From Epiperipatus broadwayi (taxonomy: Eukaryota > Onychophora > Udeonychophora > Euonychophora > Peripatidae): a stretch of DNA of 64,000 nt. Shown here one piece after another: positions 1-10,418 of this stretch. The stretch is taken from contig JAQFVV010000055.1 of NCBI GenBank assembly GCA_028023455.1, positions 4,744,030 to 4,808,029 on the forward strand, given 5' to 3'. The position numbers and the translations under genes were made by a program. The notes under the pieces are model-generated. The model saw only the letters and a program-made list of their open reading frames with translations, made no database searches and was not told the origin of the DNA. Each line of letters begins with the position of its first letter. Position 1 is the stretch's first letter.

Positions 1-36
1 ACTGAAACAAAAAGAAATTAAAATTGCATAAAAACT

Positions 37-174
37 ATGCACCAAAAACAGATTTCAGATTTGGAATCAGCGATACAGAAATATATAGAAAAAGTTCTAA
101 AATCTCATGCAACAGAAAACGAAAAAAAAATTGTTGCCCAGTGTAATTTTTATATTCATAAAAGTTTAAAGTAG
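37..174 (+). CDS. Possible coding fragment, 45 codons, helical
   Basis: An ATG-initiated frame of 45 codons begins MHQKQISDLESAIQKY and ends at TAG 172-174. Its composition (E, K, Q, S, A spread as in an amphipathic helix) is unlike the F/I/L/Y/N-rich translations typical of AT-rich noise here. A GTGTAA at 141-146 could be a splice donor, which would make 37-140 the exon. I recognise no family. It may belong with the coding-like stretch at 388-576, but the phases do not join simply, so the link is conjecture. Confidence 0.2.
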   Translation: MHQKQISDLESAIQKYIEKVLKSHATENEKKIVAQCNFYIHKSLK

Positions 175-387
175 CTTTTCTTTGAGTTTCAAAACTTTCC
201 TTGATACTTATTATTATTGATCAAAAAAATAGTGGCATCACCTCAATCGAAATTAGTCTATGCCATAATCTTTAATCTTCTATTTAACATCTTTGTTTTA
301 ACACCTTATCTTTAATTGCTACCATATTAAAATATAATGACATATGGCAATTAAGTAGCATCATTTAAATCAGTAATTATGTTTTAG

Positions 388-576
388 AATAAAAGATTAA
401 ATATACTGTTTTATGTATTCAAACATAATGTCATGCAAAACCAACAAGTACAAACTAACAAAAATTGTCAGAGTAGTTCATCTGACCCCGCTCATGTTGG
501 TAATATGCCATATAAAAGCAAACAGAATTCAAGTATTCCAGAACTTTATGCTAAACAGAGTAATGACAGTGGCTAA
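388..576 (+). CDS. Possible 3'-terminal coding exon
   Basis: The frame opens after a TTTTAG (382-387) that could be a weak acceptor and runs 62 codons to TAA 574-576. The distal half, from the in-frame Met at 433, reads MQNQQVQTNKNCQSSSSD and ends IPELYAKQSNDSG. It is rich in Q, N, S, P and D, with mixed codons and few of the F/I/L/Y runs of chance frames here. It resembles the low-complexity C-terminal tail of a eukaryotic protein, and AT-rich sequence that could be 3' UTR follows. The polypyrimidine tract is weak and no family is recognised. Confidence 0.28.
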   Translation, partial: NKRLNILFYVFKHNVMQNQQVQTNKNCQSSSSDPAHVGNMPYKSKQNSSIPELYAKQSNDSG

Positions 577-2426
577 TTAATTAAACACTGTACAAATAAT
601 TTAAAAGTTGTATTATATGAAAAAAAAATTTATTTGTAGTGTCATTATTTAATAGTTTAATTAAAACTTTTTCTTTATATTATTAAGTTAATATTTCAAA
701 GAGTATTTATTTTTTTATAATTTTATTTGTAATTTTATAACTAAGCGTTTTTAAACATTTTATCAGAAAAGATTAAATAATTTGATGTTTCATCATCTAG
801 AATCTCGAATTTGTTGATCATGCTTTTAATCTGTACAGGCAGAGTCATGGCATTCTTGTTCAGTAGCAGGAAATGCCATAATTGAATATCATTATCAGAA
901 TGTGTCAGTTTAAGTATTTCAAATTTACTTATTCAGATTTAAAATATGATTAATTTTTCAATTATATTAAGGGCGATAGTAATTTAAATTTATTATCTTT
1001 ATTTTTTAGTTAAATAATTTATTTATTATTATTATTGAGTTGGATATAAAATATCAGTAATGGAAATAGTATTCTAAAAGGAGAATCAAAATTTTTAAGT
1101 AAAGGAAAGTAATAAAGTCTTTTATTCATAATCACTTGTTTCTTTAGTTCACTAATCTGCTAGATCCAATCATATAATAGAAAAATATATAATCTTATTT
1201 TTAAAGTACTTGTGTTTTAAAAATAGAAAATTGTTTTCAGAAATTATATAACATGGTATAAGTGTAAAATTTTGAAATTAGAAAAAAATTTGAAATCAAA
1301 GTTTCTTCAATGCATTATTAAAAATTTTGAAAATCTATTTAAACGCTATTAGAAAACTTCATTCGTATTCTTTGATAAGTAAGAGTGTATCTTAACAATA
1401 TAAAAGCTCTTTATTATGAAACTCTACATGTTGAGATATTAAAATAAAATTGATTAAAGATTGGTGAGCAGTGAGATGATTTAAGTGTTATCACCTAATA
1501 ATAATATCTTATTTACTGACCACACCAACCAGTCTTTGTGTAAATAGGTAGAAAACTTAATATTCATTTATATTTCATGTTTAAATTAAAATAAACTATA
1601 ACATTATTTACTGAATAATAAAAATGATAATTCTAAATTTATTTTATTGTTGATCTTAAATTTAGTTGCAAATTATAGCTATGATTCGATTGATATTGAA
1701 GAAAATTTTTTTAAATTGATTACATTTTTGTAAATTTGGCCTGCATTTAAATAAAAATTGTTTTTAAAAAAATATATTCAATATCTATCTTGATTCCAAA
1801 GTATGTGACCAACCACTGAAAATAGTTAAATTGCAATTTATTCATTGAGTCATGTGTTATTGATTAGATAATATAGATAGTGTATATCATTCCAAAACAC
1901 AAATTCAAAAACTTCTACTTTCGAACAGAAATTTTAAACCAGCTTTCATGGCATTGCAAAAATTTACATAGGCTGCAATTTCTATAGTGCATTTCATAAT
2001 TATAAAAAGTAATTTAAATATGTTTATCCAAATGCTATGTGAATATTTATAATACATAATGATTCTCAACTGAGAATGATATAAAACTAAAAAATTTACA
2101 ATTCTATCCTTAAAGGCTAGAAATTTATTTCCAAAACAAATGAGAATAGAAAAAAAAATATGGCACAAGCTAATGTCTGGTTACTTTTATATCGTCATGA
2201 ATTCCCTAAGATCACAATTTGTTTTTTTGGTTCTACAATTTTGGTCGATCCACATCGCATAATGGCACTGTTGCTATTGCAAAACAAATAGATATAACGT
2301 TACCGGGCTTTTTAAAAGAAAAATAATTTTTTTAAATATTTTTTTTTTTACATTTTTTAATGGTTTTTTTTATTTTTTACTGGGGTTATTTTAATTTTTT
2401 AAAAACAAATATAACCTTTTTTTTTT
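577..2426. other. AT-rich non-coding sequence, nothing identified
   Basis: No convincing exon, repeat or RNA gene is visible. The 87-codon minus-strand frame at 1905-2168 is F/I/L/Y/N-rich chance translation. From about 2320 the sequence becomes T-rich and leads into the minisatellite at 2427. Confidence 0.6.
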
Positions 2427-2516
2427 GGTTTTTAAAACTTTCGGTCTTTTTTTTTTTTGTTTGTTTTTAAAACCTTCGGTCTTTTTTTTTTCTTTTTACA
2501 ACATTCAGTCTTTTTT
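2427..2516. repeat. T-rich minisatellite, three degenerate units
   Basis: Three successive units share the pattern TTTTTAAAAC-YTTCGGTC followed by a T run: at about 2429-2455, 2465-2490 and 2495-2516 (the last reads ACAACATTCAGTC). The CG in the first two units is replaced by CA in the third. The surrounding 2330-2720 is unusually rich in T and A homopolymers. Confidence 0.6.
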
Positions 2517-2927
2517 ATATATATATTAAAACATTTTTCTTTTTTTGGATTTACCAGAGGTTCAAAAACATTTATTTTTAATTCATAAACAAATACATAT
2601 AATATGCTTTGGGGGGGGAGGAATTTTTATTTTTGGATTTTCATTTTTTGATTTAAAAAAAAAAATTTCGTTATTTTTAAAATAATGCTTGCAAAAACAA
2701 AAAAAAAGGAACTTTGATTTCATTTATACACAAACAATAACATTTCATGGAAAACTTTACGCAAATTGCGCGACTTTCGTGTGAACTTTGCCGAATCACG
2801 ACTTATACTCCTCATTTATTAAATTGTGCCACCTTATTAGGGACATTTTAGAAATAGTTATAATTTGTAGTTACTCATACTAATTACAATACATTTAAAT
2901 AATTAAGGCTACAAGTCGCCATGAATA

Positions 2928-2947
2928 CGGGACTATAAACTGTCCCG
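2928..2947. other. Perfect 6-bp GC-rich hairpin
   Basis: CGGGAC (2928-2933) and GTCCCG (2942-2947) are perfect reverse complements around an 8-nt AT loop. It stands out because GC-rich words are rare here. It lies in a short CpG-containing stretch (about 2755-2960) that may be an old DNA-transposon fragment. Function unknown. Confidence 0.35.
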
Positions 2948-3635
2948 AAAGCACTTGGTGGTAACTTTTGATAATTTTACTTACGTTCAATAGCTATCTG
3001 TGCGCAGAGCACCTATATATATTAATACATTTAAAACAAAAAACTTTGAACTGTTACACTTTTCGTCATTACAAATACAGACACTCGCATACACGCTGTT
3101 GAATATTCAATACTAATATGTATATAGACTGTCACAACATGTCCAAAGTTGTAGATCCCTCTTTTTTTTTAGAGGAACTATTTGATAATAAATTATAGTT
3201 TAATTTTATTCAATTAATATTATTTAATTTTAAAATAACAAGTACAAGAATATTGTAATAAAATGGTATTGCAAAGTTTGATCACTCACTGTAATAAATT
3301 GCATCAAAAATAAATTGAAAATGTTTTCATTGCATTAGTTAACATGATTTATTTAATTAATTTTTATAATATATTTTTATAATAAAAGAAATTGTAAAAT
3401 TAATCTGCACTAATTTAAATAAATATTCAACCTAAAAAAAAATGTCATTACATAATTTAAACAAAAATTTCCTCAAAATAAAATACCAAAAAATAATTTA
3501 GAAAATGTATTTTAAGTTAGTTAAAATATTTTTTTTTTTACTTGCTTGATTTTTATTTAAATGTTATCGCTAACAAATAAAAAACAATGATTAATGTTTT
3601 TGATGAAATTTTAGTTTTGTCGCAAAAAAAAAGTA

Positions 3636-4711
3636 TATATACATTTGGATCTCTTTTTATGCGGACTTATTTAACACGATTTTGAAGTTACGCGATTCGT
3701 GTTTCACCGGAAGTCGAACTCCGATAATGCGCTATTACTTTAAATAATAAATTTCGCGCACTTACGTTATATTGAAAGTAATAGCACATTATTGGAATTC
3801 GACTTTCATCTTAGTAATTTCAATATTTTCAGTGCTTTATAATAGTAAGATTTTATGCAATAATGAAATTAAAATCATAATTTCCACATTTTATGTATAC
3901 ACACATTAAATTTTACAAGATTATAATGTAAATTTGTTCAAACATTGTGCGTGTTAATTTTGCATTTTAAATCACATTCTGTTTTTGCTTTTTAAAAAAG
4001 AACGTAATCAATTATTAATCATTTAGTGTCCACAAGTTTATTTTTAAAAGGTCAGTAATAGCAGTGGGCACAATTAAATTTGACAATTAAAATCTGATTT
4101 TTAATTGTAATTAACAATTTAAAAATTACTTGCTGCGACTTGAAATTAATGTGAAATTTGATTTTTAAACGGAATTGAAAATTAAAGACAAAAATAAGAA
4201 TTTAATTTTTAGTTGTTAGTTTCATAAACAATTAATAAAATCATCGTCTCAAAGATTAATTACTAATTACGTTGTCACCAGAAAACCACTGTTACAACAT
4301 GAGTGTGAAGTTGGCGCTAGTTGTTTGCAAACGAACGTGTTTTTTGGCAAATAGTTATAATAATTAAAACGTGTATAAAAAAATGTAAATTATTGTACTG
4401 TAAATTATACATAAAAATATATTATTTTGAATAAAATTAAATATTATAGTTAAAAAAAGTTTGTCTTGTATCAATTTTTTTCAAATTTGAAATTTTTTAT
4501 TAGTCATATTTTATTTCCTTATTTTTTTTTTTTTTTGCGTGAATTTTAAAGTAATTTTACGTTGGTGCTTTGCTTTTACGCAAATTTTGAAAAATCACAG
4601 ACCGCATCCCCCCCTTTTCAATGTAAGTTACGTTTATTTTTGTGCGATTTCGTTTGCGCATGTTTTCTGAGGAACCTATCTATCGCGTAAAACGAGACCC
4701 AGGTGTATATA
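3636..4711. mobile_element. Non-autonomous DNA element, pogo/Tigger-like ends
   Basis: The left end (3636-3663) and the reverse complement of the right end (4684-4711) align as TATATACA-YYTGG-TCTC-TTTTA-GCG with few differences, giving terminal inverted repeats of about 28 bp on a 1.08-kb element. Inside the right end, the motifs GCGTAAAACGAG, 'tgaggaacc' and TGCGATTTCG recall the subterminal sequence of pogo/Tigger-type Tc1-mariner elements. That assignment rests on memory of the family's look, not alignment. No transposase frame is present, so the element would depend on a partner. The TA-rich ends fit a TA target, but the exact duplication is masked by flanking TATATA. Confidence 0.5.
3711..3805. 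repeat. Short inverted repeat, 31-bp arms
   Basis: Arms at 3711-3741 and 3775-3805 match at 28 of 31 positions around a 33-bp AT-rich centre. Two of the three differences are CG on the left against CA or TG on the right, the pattern expected from CpG methylation decay. The repeat is nested in the 3636-4711 element and could be that element's inner terminal repeat or a separate tiny foldback. Confidence 0.65.
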
Positions 4712-5199
4712 TAAAAAAGTTAACTGTGTAATACAAAAAATTAATTAGAAAGTGTATACAGTATTAAATAACTTTTTTTTACATGCTTTATTTTTAATTT
4801 AACAAATTGAATTTTAATAGAATATTGATCTCATTATCGCTATGCTTATTAATAAACAGTTCAACAGATTAAAATATTATCCTTAATAATTAATTTTTTT
4901 AAAATAAGATGTTCAAAGTTTGTTATAAATTTTGAATCTATGCTATGAAGTTTAATTTTTCACTGTAGTATAAATTCCCCCCCCCCCTTTTTTTTTTCAA
5001 AAGATTTTTCATTTCTGATGAGTTTGAAGAACCTTTGCCCCCATTACTCAGGGTAAAGATATATTTTAAGCCATTTTCACTGTTATAATTACTGTATCTG
5101 AATGACTTTATTCAAATTCGTAAAATTTTGAGCTCGGAAAGGGTCTTTAATAACAATTTCAGAATAACAGTATTCAATTTGTATACATGTAGGTGTTTG
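4712..5199. other. AT-rich spacer with poly-C tract
   Basis: No gene seen. A C run followed by a T run at about 4976-4999 is the only distinctive feature. Confidence 0.5.
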
Positions 5200-5560
5200 C
5201 ATTCAAACCACTCAAAAAAGTATGGAGAAATGCATATTAAGAGTAACAAGAAGTGATCGAAAACGCAACATATGTGTAATAGAACAAACAGGTGTTACTG
5301 ACCTCATTGAAAAAATTAAAAGACAAGTGAAGTTGCCTGGATATATTGCTAGAAGAAATGATAACAGATGGACAATTGAAATCTTAAATTGGATTCTAAG
5401 AGATTGTAAAAGATCCAGAAAGAGATCACATGTGAGATGGATGAATGAAATAAGAAAGTGTGCAGGAGCGATGTGGAAGAAGAGAAGGTAAAGATCGGAG
5501 AAGATGAATTGAACTAGGAGAGATCTTCATCCTGCAGTAGATTGATGATGGTGATGATGT
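5200..5560 (+). pseudogene. LINE fragment, C-terminal tail of RTE-like RT ORF
   Basis: The frame 5222-5491 (89 codons) carries the tail found after the reverse transcriptase domain of RTE-like non-LTR retrotransposons. The segments are MEKCILRVTRSDRKRN, then TGVTDLIEKIKRQ, then GYIARRNDNRWTIEILNW, then RDCKRSRKRSHVRWMNEIRK. In the family this corresponds to the 'RDRIRN...GHIARR.D.RW...W.PR..KR..GRP..RW.DEI.K' block. A stop interrupts the last residues, but a further frame reads on toward 'HPAVD', after which a GATGATGGTGATGATG-type tail (5543-5558) marks the 3' end. The catalytic RT core is missing, so this is a 5'-truncated dead copy, as is usual for LINEs. The copy at 41140-42285 shows the same tail. 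Confidence 0.85.
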
Positions 5561-6561
5561 GTTTGTATTATGTAATTTAACTTTTCTCTCTTTGCTTTTT
5601 TTTTTTTTGGTGGTAGGTAATAATCAGAAATATACGATATTGATAGTATAGAAATATGTGAAATTGTATTATTTCAAATTTATAATACAGGCTTCATTTC
5701 TTCTTCAAAGACTTTTAATCAAAATAATCATGCAGGTACTGAAACACAACTATATGCAAACATACTTTTTGTGTATATTCATTAGTTTCTTCTAATAATA
5801 TAATCTAATAACATACAATTTGTACCTCTCTACTGCATAACATCCATATTAATATGTATAATCAATATAAACTATAGCATTGCCAAATAAAATAATACTC
5901 GTTTACAATTATCAGTCTTCATCAATAAACGTTTTTAACAGCACTTTACCATCAAGCAGCGGCTATGTTTTATTTTTATGTTATCAAGCTAGTAGCTTGA
6001 AAATTGTTGAAGTTACTATCTTAGTGTATATAATACTATATGTGCTTGACATTATATCGGTTATCAGTATTTTACCAACTTTGATTACATATAAATTGCA
6101 ACCTCTTTTTTGATGTAAAAAAGATATATAATCTGTTGACTTATTTTATAATAATAGTAAATCTAAACATTTTCAGTAATCATCTTTAAATGCTAGAATG
6201 AATTATGTTAATGAAGTAGTAAGTAATGACATATCATCAACAATGATCACATAATTTTATTAATTGATCATACTCTTGTGTGGTTACTCTTCCCATCTTC
6301 ATGCTTAGAATCTATATATGTATCCAGCACAATTTTAATTTCTTTTCGAATTTAATTATAACGAGTTAGTCTACTTTTTAAATGTATATCTGATTATATT
6401 TCAGTAATCTTTACATTTACTCATATTTTATAAACTTTATAATGCTAATCCAATGTCTGCAAAGGTTATTTTTATTGTGTGTATTTATTCAATAACTTTT
6501 TACTAAAGCATCTTAGTTTCCATAGTGATCTAGACTTGAGTCCTTTTTTTTTTATTTTCAG
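5561..6561. other. Non-coding AT-rich sequence
   Basis: Nothing beyond homopolymer tracts. The 77-codon frame at 5880-6113 has no recognisable domain and looks like chance. The last ~20 bases form a strong polypyrimidine tract, the acceptor of the PWWP-like exon. Confidence 0.5.
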
Positions 6562-6641
6562 CTTTGCAGACCATTGTTGGGTAGCATGGTTTGGTGAAGA
6601 ATCATTTGTTCATTTTGGGGTTTCTGAAATGAAATTAATAG
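6562..6641 (+). CDS. Candidate internal exon, PWWP domain segment (DNMT3-like)
   Basis: A long polypyrimidine tract ending TTTTATTTTCAG is followed by 80 nt and a perfect-consensus donor, TAG|GTGAGT (6642-6647). The only suitable frame gives FADHCWVAWFGEESF then VHFGVSEMKLI with no stop. The WVxWFGxxxF pattern followed ~8 residues later by a hydrophobic 'xKL' is the core of PWWP domains, most like DNA methyltransferase 3 (family motif W-V-x-W-F-G-D-G-K-F-S), where it forms part of the aromatic cage fold that reads methylated histone H3K36. The exon enters in phase 2 and leaves in phase 1. Phase-compatible candidates follow at 8791 and 17832. Translation past the donor gives EYCKAF, which also recalls the DNMT3 helix, so a read-through exon is possible. 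Other PWWP proteins are not excluded. Confidence 0.45.
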
Positions 6642-6791
6642 GTGAGTATTGCAAAGCTTTTCAAAAAGTCATTTGTATGGTCAAAATTGTGATATCTTTA
6701 TTAAAATTTCAGAATAATAATGATGCTAAACTTTCTATGTTCTGTAATTTACAGTAATATTCTCTTTTTAAGCATTTTTCTCTTGTAAGGA

Positions 6792-6865
6792 TATTTAATT
6801 TTGACAATAGTAATTTATTTAAATTTAGTATTTAATTTTGACAATAGTAATTTATTTAAATTTAG
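6792..6865. repeat. Exact 37-bp tandem duplication
   Basis: Two adjacent identical 37-bp units, 6792-6828 and 6829-6865, each starting TATTTAATTTTGACAATAG. The lack of divergence suggests a recent slippage-type duplication. Confidence 0.9.
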
Positions 6866-8790
6866 TAGATATTGTAACAAACAATTAACCCAATTAACTA
6901 TAGATGTTATTACAGTATGAAGCACTATTTTTAAATATAATCATTCAGCATCCTTATAATGGCTTGAAATTTTTAGGCAAATGTTAATCATATTTGCCTG
7001 ATCAGCCATATAGGTATGGTATAACAATTACCGTAGATTTTAAATTTTTTCGAAATAAGTTGACTGCAACTTTTAGACAAACAAATAATGTAAAGCAAAA
7101 TAGAGTAATACTTGATTTCATTAATATAAGTAGTTGAATTCTGATTGACTATAGTGTAGAATAATGCTTTAGCAATTAGTCCAAGAATATATTTGATATG
7201 ACTATCTGAATTCAATAAGACTAAAAGCTAAATTAATTATGTGTTACTTTGTTTTGTATAATGATGATAAGCTTAAATAATCATTAATCTCTTTATATTT
7301 ATTAATAAACAACACAAAATTGAATTTCTCTAATTTCAAATTTATAAGCGCTATAATGAAATTTCAATTACATATGCTATTTTTGCTGAAGCATATATAT
7401 TGAACAACTTACAATTATAAAAACTTGGCATTTTCTTTTGATAGAATAGTTTATTTTAAAATGTAAGCAATTAATGATATAAAATTGATGCAATTGTTAA
7501 GTAAAATTACATAGAAAAAGTGTTTTGATCTATTTTCAATAATCTTCAAGGGGGGGGGGGATTAAGTTTATTTTCTATAAGGAAACATAAATTTGTATAC
7601 AATTCAAATGAATTACGAGAATTTAGAAACAATAATATTTAGTTTGTGATTGTGAGATAGAGATTACAAATTGACTGAACAAAAACTTATGGTATCATTT
7701 TTAGAATTAAAAAATATGCAATTGGAAATAGCAAACATTTAAATTATATATGGATTTGAAATTGATTTTGTGGATTCCAAAAATGAGTAGTAATCTAAAA
7801 TTTAGGAAAATTTAAAGTATTCAGAAGATTTATGTAGACTAAGTTTTTTAAATTTAATGACAATTTATATATATATATATACACACACACACACGTAGAA
7901 ACAGTGTATAGTTTTTTCCACTTTATCTTAAAACTTAAGCATTTTTCTACTCTAAGAAATAGCTTGGAATGATTTTTGATAATAAGCCATACAAGTCAAT
8001 TTTTTTTTTTAAGCCTTCTGATATACAATCATTGGTAACTTCGTTTCTCACACTTAATTTTAGTTTCCTTTTTTGTTCTTGCCTTTGAAGTTTTGTTTAA
8101 TATTTTGCAAAATAACAAAAAAAAAATTATTATTAATTTTTTCAAATCATTTTAAGATAGGTCATGTAAATCATAAATTGTTATGGTTTATTTTGGAATC
8201 AATTTATGGATACCCTATTGCTCATGTATACACACTAAAAATGTTAATTCAATACAATAAAATTAACTGATATTTTTAGAAAAAATTTTTTTTTTAATTT
8301 TGTACAAAAAACTTTAATGTTAATAATTTGTGAATATCATTGACTTCTTAATTGTCATGGTATTTAATTAAAATACAATGATTTCTATAAATTATTTTGG
8401 TGGAGCAGAGGGCTGATCTTTGTTCTCAAGTCAAATAAGTGCCAAGATTGTCTATTTTTTTGTCTCTGTGTAATCATTTTTTAAATCTATTTCTATTGTT
8501 TAATAAAATTTAATTTTCTTTCTTTAAACTGTTCTAGCTTACTAAAAATTATTGTAAGGTTTTAAATTATTGCTGTGTTTTGTCTTATTTTCTGAACATA
8601 CATACTTTTTTTTTAATTTATATTTTTTTATATCACTGTTGAATAAATTTTCTATATATACTTATATATTTAATTATATATGCTTTTTTTTTTTTTAGTA
8701 ATTTTGAATCCATATTATCTTTTGAAGAATATTTGTATTATTTAATAAAGTCAGTTTTTTTTTTATCCCAATATTATTTTTATTTTTTAG
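6866..8790. repeat. Non-coding interval with simple repeats
   Basis: No exon identified. It contains a run of ten G at about 7551-7560 and a compound (TA)n(CA)n microsatellite at 7866-7894. Frames at 6988-7215 (minus) and 8073-8270 (plus) look like chance AT-rich translation. Confidence 0.6.
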
Positions 8791-8837
8791 GTTATGTCAT
8801 CAAGAAAAAAGATCTTGAAAATTTGCAATTGATTTAG
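8791..8837 (+). CDS. Candidate alternative terminal exon
   Basis: A strong acceptor (T-rich tract ending TTTTATTTTTTAG at 8790) is followed by GT TAT GTC..., which in phase 1 reads YVIKKKDLENLQLI then TAG (8835-8837). The phase fits the phase-1 end of the PWWP-like exon at 6641, giving a G codon at the junction. This would truncate the PWWP domain, so it would be an alternative 3' end rather than the main product. The peptide is short and unrecognised, and a chance acceptor plus a 14-codon frame is quite possible. Confidence 0.2.
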
Positions 8838-10304
8838 TTCAGGAATTTTTTTATTTATTAAGAAGTGCCAGATTTTTTATTATTTGCACCCATTGCAGTT
8901 TAAATTTTTTTTAGACTCTGAAGATATATAACCACAAGAGACCTTTACAGAATGCTATTTTATGTCATGAAATAATTGACTTTCTGTGAAGAAATATACT
9001 TATACCGAAAGAAAACAAATATTACTTTCCTTTTACATTACATTCCCAGATCAGGAATTTACACATCAGTAAGATTCTAATCTTTTTAAATGGTTTAAAG
9101 CTCTTTTCAGATAAATCTGAATGTAAAATAATTTTGAAATTCATTATTTTGACTCTAAAGGAGTTGGTGGGGAGAAAGAAAACTGATTTTTTTTATATCT
9201 TTACTAAAAGAAAAAATATCACAAGTAGATTATCAACAATTTAAGTAATAAATTAGTATGAAATGTGCAGACAAAATGCAAATCTTATTTTTCTCACTTT
9301 GGCTACAAAGGAAATGATAATATAACAAAGTAAACTGCAAAGTTGAATAAAAATTTCTTAAAGTTGATCATGCTGCATAAATAGTATTAAATCTTGTTAT
9401 AGATATGAGAGAGAGAGAAAGAAAATCTAAAGATACTATTAGAATTAAACTTCTTTAAAAAGATTTCTGCAATAAAATTGCAATCCCTTTTAGATTAGTA
9501 TTGATATATTTTTTCAAAACATGATGCTTTAGCATGACTTTCTGCTGTTGACTGAATTTAAATTATGATTGTCTTTGACATCTTTTTTTTTTTTTAATTT
9601 TTTACTGTTCAGTGTACCATATAAAAGAGAAAAAAAATGGAACTCAAAACACATGAATTTAAGTATGGAAAAAGAATTTAGTGTAACACAAATATGTAAA
9701 AAAAAAAAAAAAAAGGATTGTACAATACTTAAAAAATATTGTATAATTAAAAAAAAAAATTGAGAAAGGGTGATTTAAAAATATTACTTTTTTAAAAAAA
9801 ATGTAATAATTAACATATGGATCAGATACATAGTACATAAACATATTTTTTAGTTTTGATAAGTGAAATATTTTTATATTAATATAAAGAAAATTGAAGA
9901 TTGTTTTTTATTTTATTTTTAAAAAATAAAATGCACTCATTGAAAAAGTTTTTCATTGACTAATAATATTTTTTTCAATTGAAATTTGTTTTTAGAATTA
10001 TTACAAAGTTCAAAATGTGAACCCTTTGGTGTTTACATTTTTATTTTAATACATGCATAAATTTTTCATATTTTAAATGGTGTTTTATTAGTCTCTTGTA
10101 AATTTTTGCAGGAAAACAAAAGTTTTCAGTTCTTTAAATAGTATCTAGTAGAATTTTTTCATTTCATCTTGAAAAGCAGCAACTTTATTTTTTTTAGTTT
10201 TAGTTAAAAGACTGACATGATTTTCACTAATGCATTCTAAATTATCCAAAAGCTATTAATGTTCGAATATTTATGTATACTAAATTTAATAAGAGGATAT
10301 TTTT
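8838..10304. other. Non-coding AT-rich sequence
   Basis: Only A and T homopolymers, a short GAGA run near 9407-9420, and a possible acceptor at 9995 followed by a 21-codon frame without a convincing donor. Frames at 9569-9763 and 9659-9844 are translations of A/T runs. Confidence 0.5.
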
Positions 10305-10418
10305 ATGAGTCCAGCAGCAGCATCTCTACATCCACAATCTTTATATCCATGGTTTCAGTTGTCCACATTTAAAAAGAAAAAATTAGAAATTGGTATAAAA
10401 GAAAGTTCTAATTTTTGA
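10305..10418 (+). CDS. Small coding-like ORF, 37 codons
   Basis: ATG at 10305 opens a 37-codon frame beginning MSPAAASLHPQSLYPWFQL and ending in a lysine run and ESSNF before TGA. The Ala/Ser/Pro/His/Gln composition and relatively GC-rich codons (AGC AGC AGC-type register) are unlike neighbouring chance frames. There is no good splice acceptor upstream; a TAA lies four codons 5' of the ATG. No family is recognised, and it could be a relic of a terminal exon or chance. Confidence 0.15.
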   Translation: MSPAAASLHPQSLYPWFQLSTFKKKKLEIGIKESSNF

